Notes under the pieces: model-generated
Databases searched by the model: none
Told to the model about the DNA's origin: nothing
What the model saw: the letters and a program-made list of their open reading frames with translations, nothing else
NCBI GenBank assembly: GCA_001598975.1
Contig: BBXU01001605.1
Span: forward strand, 1 to 10,987
From: Parachlorella kessleri
Taxonomy: Eukaryota > Chlorophyta > Trebouxiophyceae > Chlorellales > Chlorellaceae
DNA length: 10,987 nucleotides
Direction: 5' to 3'
Part shown: positions 6,961 through 10,987 of the stretch, in pieces
How positions within the stretch are numbered: the first letter of the stretch is position 1
How the letters are laid out: every line of letters begins with the position of its first letter
Translations under genes and position numbers: made by a program

Positions 6961-8796
6961 ATGGCGGCCCGCACCCTCCTCGTTGCGGCACTTGCCGTCG
7001 TGCTGGTCACTTTCGTGGCGGCAGATGGAAGGTAAGCTGCTGTCATGATGCAGCAGCATGCACTTTGTGCGCTCCCAGGACGCAGATAGTGAGAAGTGCA
7101 CGCAGTGGCGCGAGTTGACCTGCACGCCCTGGTCCGGGGGTGCTTTACGGGTCCAAACCCTGTAGTAACCCCTGCCTCCTGCAGCATCGACTCGGAAATC
7201 GACCACCTTGAGGGCGAGTGCCTAGAAGAGATCAACGAGCTTTGGGAGAAATATACAGAGGGCCCAGCGGTGGAGGGCTGCGACGAGGCCTGCCTACGGG
7301 AGTGCTACCAGATACTCCAAGACGCTGTCTGGGGCACCAAGAACAAAAATTGCCCCTTGCAGTCCGAGATTCAGCGTTGTTTCCACGTGAGTGCTTGCTT
7401 GAAAGGTGGTGGGTCCCACCCTAGAGTCAGCTCTGGCGCAGTAGCGCCGCCTACACCATTTGGCGCAACTAGCCCCGCTCTCCTTGCTAAGTTTTGCTCA
7501 AGGCAGTTGTCCCCTTTGTGAGGAGGACATAAGGCTCCTGTCCTGTGCCTCTGACTTATGCAAGCAGGACCTTCTTGGCTGCAGGTATTTTCCGATGACT
7601 GGGAGGACTATGTGAAGGAGTGCGAGCTTTTCGTCTTTTCGGTGGGTCGAAGGGAATGCGGAAGGGTTCCAGATTTGTGCTCGCTGCAGTCACTGGGCAT
7701 TTGCAAACAACTTGCTGCAGGTTGGAACCTGGTCCTTGCATGGTTGTCTCATTTCCGAGCAAGTGTGCTTGCTGGAGTGTATCACCGCTGGCCTGTGAGG
7801 GCTGTAGGCATGATGTCTGTCAGGTCTCTGCCAGACCTCCTCCCTGCTTGCCACCTTCCGTGTTCTGCAGGATAGCGAGAGTGAAGGCGAGTCATCCTCC
7901 GGCGAGGGTGAGTCGTCCTCCAGCGAGGGTGAGTCACCTTCCAGCGAGGCTGAGGCACCTTCAAGCGGCGAGGGTGAGGCATCTTCCAGCAGCGAGGGTG
8001 AGTCGTCTCCGAGCAGCGAGGCTGAGGCACCTTCCAGCGAGGGCGAGGCTGAGGCACCTGCCAGCAGTGAGAGTGAGTCATCTCCAAGCGAGTCCAGTGC
8101 GGACAAGGAGGAGGAGGAGGAGCATGAGGCCGCCGGCGAGGGCGAGGCGCACAGCTCCCCCAGCCCCAGCGAGGGCGAGGCGCACAGCCCACCCAGCGAG
8201 GGCGAGGCCACCACCAGCGGCGGCAAGCGGCGCCTCTTGAGCGGTGAGCCGAGCTGAGTGCGATGTATGGCGAGCATGTGGTGCAGGCATACACATGGCC
8301 CTGGTGTACAGTGGTGTCCGCATTGTGGAAGCTGCTTGCGTTGGCTTTTCTTTGTATGGGGGTGAAGGGGAGGGATGTGGTTGGGAACAGGGCTACTCAG
8401 CTAACAGCTGCTTGTGAGCTTGACCCTTGAGTACTGTTGCACCTGTGGCCACCGACTCTGTGGCGATGGCACTGGCTGTCAAGGGTTACCCCCCCGGTTA
8501 CTTTGCCCTCTCTGAACATGTATCCATATAGGGTGGAAGTGAGGCATTGACAGCTTTCAACCTGTAGCCCTGGGGACTGACTGCACTGCTGTGCTGCCTG
8601 CCTGGCTGGTGCAGAGGCGGAGGCTGAGGGCGCGGCTGGCGGGGGCTGCTTCCCTCCCTTTGAGAATGCCGAAGATTTTGAGAAGTATATTGATGGCAAC
8701 TGGGACTTTGAGGGCTCCTCAAATGCTGCCGGCATTGCCCTTTCGTGTGTCTTCTTTGTTGGGCTGGCTGGCCTAGCGCTCTTCCTCAAGACCTGA
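6961..8796 (+). CDS. Unrecognised secreted/membrane protein: signal peptide, seven-Cys domain, Ser/Glu/Pro acidic stalk, C-terminal anchor
   Basis: Exons 6961..7031, 7185..7386, 7585..7641, 7871..8243 and 8615..8796 give 885 bases (294 aa), with GT-AG junctions in phase. The ATG follows an in-frame TAG and has G at -3 and +4. Residues 1-21 (MAARTLLVAALAVVLVTFVAA) are a classic signal peptide. Residues 24-110 form an acidic domain with seven Cys (36, 56, 60, 64, 80, 89, 104), including a CX3CX3C helix-like run. Residues 111-234 are a disordered stalk of SSEGE/AEAPSS-type repeats ending in KRRLL. Residues 235-271 carry CFPPFENAEDF, a short aromatic/acidic segment. Residues 272-292 are hydrophobic and followed by only KT, fitting either a single membrane span or a GPI-attachment signal after SSNAA. 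I know no family match. The design suggests a cell-surface or wall-associated protein. The gene shares its promoter region with the secreted-type TTLL gene. The least certain points are exon 3 and the end of exon 4. Confidence 0.75.
7871..8243 (+). repeat. Acidic Ser/Glu/Pro repeat array within exon 4
   Basis: This exon is built from degenerate units of about 7 codons around AGC-GAG-GGT-GAG (S-E-G-E), alternating with TCA/GCA-CCT-TCC (S/A-P-S). The 5' half uses GGT-GAG-TC and GCT-GAG-GCA, while the 3' half uses GGC-GAG-GCG. This suggests two waves of unit duplication. There is one run of five GAG codons. Each early unit contains GGTGAG(T), which matches a splice-donor consensus. The encoded stalk is strongly negative and very rich in Ser followed two residues later by Glu. 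Confidence 0.85.
8244..8614 (+). other. Intron 4 of the acidic membrane-protein gene
   Basis: This 371-base intron runs from GTGAGC to CTGGTGCAG in phase 1. I see no additional exon, repeat or RNA gene in it. Confidence 0.6.
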
Positions 8797-9166
8797 TCTC
8801 ATCGTTCGGTTTTCCTCGGGTAGACTCCAGAGTCCATGTTGTATTGTTTAACACTACCTTGCTTCTTTGCTCTTTTCTGTGAAGTTCTGTTAGGTTTTCT
8901 GGTCCAGCAGCTGTGCAAGCTCCCATAACAATGTGGAACCCAAACTTAGCATACAATATGGGTACACGCCAGAGTATCTATACATGCGCTGCGCCCTAGG
9001 CCTACAGCGGAAGATGAGCCACCCTTGCCACCACAGCAAGCCCTTTGTACACACAGCCAACACCATATGCTGCCCCTCCCCCACCCCACCCACAAGCTAC
9101 CCTGTGTGGAAGTCCCTAGCCACCTGCAAAGCACTCCTACCCTACCAGCTGCTCCTGCACAGCTAG
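8797..9166. other. Convergent intergenic region between the acidic membrane-protein and WDR26-like genes
   Basis: This 370-base stretch holds both 3' UTRs. The first part is T-rich (8810-8900) and the second is C-rich. I found no exact TGTAA on either strand, so the 3' ends cannot be placed. No other feature was seen. Confidence 0.5.
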
Positions 9167-10987
9167 CTACTGCCTGTAGCCCATGGCCACCTTGGCCAGC
9201 CAGACCCTGACTGTGCCATCATCCGACACCGAGGCCAGCTGGTACTGGTTCCTGGGGTTCCAAGCCACTGCATTCACTGTGCCGCTGTGGCCCTCCAGCA
9301 CGTGCAGCAGGTCGCCGCTGTCGCGGTGCCAGATGTAGACCTTGCAGTCCTCGCTGCCTGAAGCAACAAAGCTGTTGCCAGCGCCACCCATAGTGCTCCT
9401 GTATTGGGTTGGAGGCAAGTCACCTTTGCTTATCTCTGAAAGTCAGATACCCAGGCACGCCCCTGACCACACCTTGCATTCAGTCCTTTCCACACAGTCC
9501 TTCCCAGCCTTACCTCTGTTTGCCCTACCTGCAACCTTGGATAGAACTAGTCTAAGCAAGGGAATGGATTATCAAACAGGCAAATGTAGGCTTGCTGTCC
9601 TGCAGCGCCCTGACACACGCGCACGTAAGCGTATGCCGGCGCCTCCCCTTCCTGCCCATGCGCTCCACCGACCCACACATCACTAAGCTAGTCACCACCC
9701 CACGCAAGACTCCAGCTTTGCTGGTGACTCCCCACTGATCCAAGCGCACACACGTGAGCAGCCAGCGTCATAAGCATGTTGCTCAGGAGCCTTCCCACCG
9801 TGCAGGAGCAGCAAGCAGGGGTATGCATCGGCAGGGACGCCACACTCCACACTGCTCGGTTCCCATGACACTGCTGCCGACCTTCTGCAGCCCACTTGGC
9901 CTGGCCACTTGTGAACCAAGGCAGCCCTCTATAGAGACATGGCAGCTTGGAGAAGGGGACACACAACAGTTAGTGAGCCTGAGCTGCCTGATCCCAGCCA
10001 GCTGGCAGGTCTCACCTGATCACATATCTGCTGGGCCGCGCTTCGCCTACTCGGTATTCCTGCAGCGGCGCGCTGGGCAGCGCGTCCAGGGGGTCTGCAG
10101 AGCCCGGCCTGCTGGCTGGGAATGCCGAGGAGGGGTGGGTGGGCGCCGCCGTGTCGCCCAACGGCCACAGGTGGATGACGTGCGACTGCAGGTTGGCCAG
10201 CATGTAGCGGCCATCCAGCGAGGCGGAGAGGCAGGTGATGGCCGCGGGGCCCTCGCTGATGCTGGCCTCCCGCCCGTCAGACAGCCTGCACGCGCATGCA
10301 CGGACAGGGCACTTGCCACCGAAGGCTGGCTCCGCAACAGCCAAAGGCTACAAGCACGGCTGACTACTCCACTGCACAACCTGGCTGCGAGGTCCCAGCA
10401 CAGCCCACGGGGATATCAGGATGGCATCTGAAAGCCAACTCGACCAGGCGGCGTACGGGAGCTTTGAAAGGTAACAAACAGGCTTACTCCTCTGAACAAT
10501 GGACCCTCGCCCCCCGTCTCGGCAGTCACCGCCGCCCCACCTGAGCAGGTGCAGCTTCTTGTCCTGCCCCACACTAACTACGGTACTGCCGTCCCTGCTG
10601 ACTAGCGCGTCGTACAGCCTCTGCTCCTGCCTCACTGTGCGCACTATGCTGCCATTGATGCCGCAAATGTACAGTGCATAATCGTGTCCGGCGGTCAAGA
10701 ACTGCTGCCCGTCGGGGAACCAGCAGCAGGCTGTCACCTGCACAGTGCGCACACAATGCAGACACCGGGAGTGAGCAAGGAACCGCTCTCATTGGTGCCT
10801 TGTGACCAACTCTGCGCGCTGCACAGTAGGCTCCATAACTGAACCCAGGCCGGCAAGCAGCAAACGCCAAGCACTGGAAGCAGCTTTTGTCACAGAGTGC
10901 CTGCAAAGGATGACACTCGGCCTGACTGCTCTGATCGGGCCCTGCAGGACCTACCTTTCCCAGCAGCACACGCAGGTCATGCAGAGG
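9167..10987 (-). CDS. WDR26/GID7-type WD40-repeat protein, C-terminal half (5' partial)
   Basis: In gene order the exons seen are 10987..10955 (cut by the window edge), 10737..10541, 10285..10016 and 9398..9167. They give 243 residues to the stop, with GT-AG junctions in phase. The order of blocks is that of WDR26, the scaffold subunit of the CTLH/GID E3 ubiquitin ligase: [10 protein letters not shown], a degenerate blade ending [19 protein letters not shown] with VIHLWPLGD, then RYVIR, and a final pair with [29 protein letters not shown] and [12 protein letters not shown]. Such a subunit acts in nucleus and cytosol as a dimerising, substrate-recruiting platform. An extra Ser/Pro/Ala-rich insert of about 30 residues sits before EYRV, and the usual GHRQGRYVIR is [11 protein letters not shown] here. 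One blade has YIC where a WD-type repeat normally has Trp. The LisH/CTLH N-terminal domains, which would confirm the subfamily, lie off the window. Confidence 0.8.
9399..10015 (-). other. Long intron 3 of the visible WDR26-like gene
   Basis: At 617 bases this is the longest complete intron in the window. On the coding strand it runs from GTGAGACC to AATACAG. It is C-rich on the plus strand, and I see no exon, repeat or RNA gene inside. Plus-strand open frames across it have no recognisable protein features. Confidence 0.6.

Noticed and set aside
7642..7729. Read-through extension of exon 3 of the acidic membrane protein (extra Cys residues)
   Set aside because: The only good downstream donor is in phase 1, and joining it to the phase-0 repeat exon creates an immediate stop. 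Ending at 7641 keeps the frame.
7620..8240. Plus-strand open frame rich in R-H-L-P-A-R repeats
   Set aside because: It is the shifted-frame reading of the Ser/Glu repeat exon. The S/E/P frame joins correctly to a signal peptide and an anchor by splicing.
7690..8277. Minus-strand Ser/Leu/Asp-rich open frame
   Set aside because: It is the reverse-strand shadow of the same repeat array, where GAG/AGC codons simply lack reverse stops.
9754..10431. Long plus-strand open frame (225 codons)
   Set aside because: It lies antisense to the WDR26-like exon and its introns, shows Arg/Gln/Ala-biased filler, and has no recognisable domain.

Overview
This is nuclear DNA from a eukaryote, most likely a chlorophyte green alga. 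Every gene is broken by short GT-AG introns (about 110-620 bases) with strong TGCAG acceptors. GC content is moderately high. Two 3' ends carry TGTAA, the usual green-algal polyadenylation signal. I found no bacterial operon, CRISPR array, tRNA, rRNA or intact transposon. I cannot name the genus. The gene models were assembled by hand from splice sites, reading phase and protein-family logic. All three complete models close in frame.

Layout, left to right. (1) 345-879 (+): the last two exons of a SAM-dependent methyltransferase gene (copy 1), whose 5' part lies off the window. (2) 880-1749: spacer containing a decayed, frameshifted copy of a methyltransferase core exon (about 1030-1222) and a 16-base direct repeat. 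(3) 1750-4056 (+): a complete seven-exon methyltransferase gene (copy 2, 318 aa). Copies 1 and 2 plus the relic form a decaying tandem array. (4) 4327-6780 (-): a complete five-exon tubulin-tyrosine-ligase-like (TTLL) gene (579 aa), unusual in having an N-terminal signal peptide. It converges on the methyltransferase gene. (5) 6781-6960: a 180-base divergent promoter region with a GC-rich hairpin and a possible 17-codon uORF. (6) 6961-8796 (+): a five-exon gene for an unrecognised 294-aa secreted or membrane protein, with signal peptide, seven-Cys domain, Ser/Glu/Pro-rich acidic stalk and C-terminal hydrophobic anchor. (7) 9167-10987 (-): the 3' half of a WDR26/GID7-type WD40 gene, convergent with the preceding gene and cut by the right edge.

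Working together. The most interesting arrangement is the head-to-head pair in the middle. TTLL enzymes add glutamate, glycine or tyrosine to proteins, often on Glu-rich acidic tails. Here a TTLL with a signal peptide shares a promoter region with a gene for a signal-peptide-bearing, Glu-rich acidic surface protein. I infer, without proof, an enzyme and substrate pair acting in the secretory pathway. The stalk exon also contains several in-phase splice-donor look-alikes that could change stalk length without breaking the frame. The methyltransferases and the WDR26 homologue look like unrelated neighbours.
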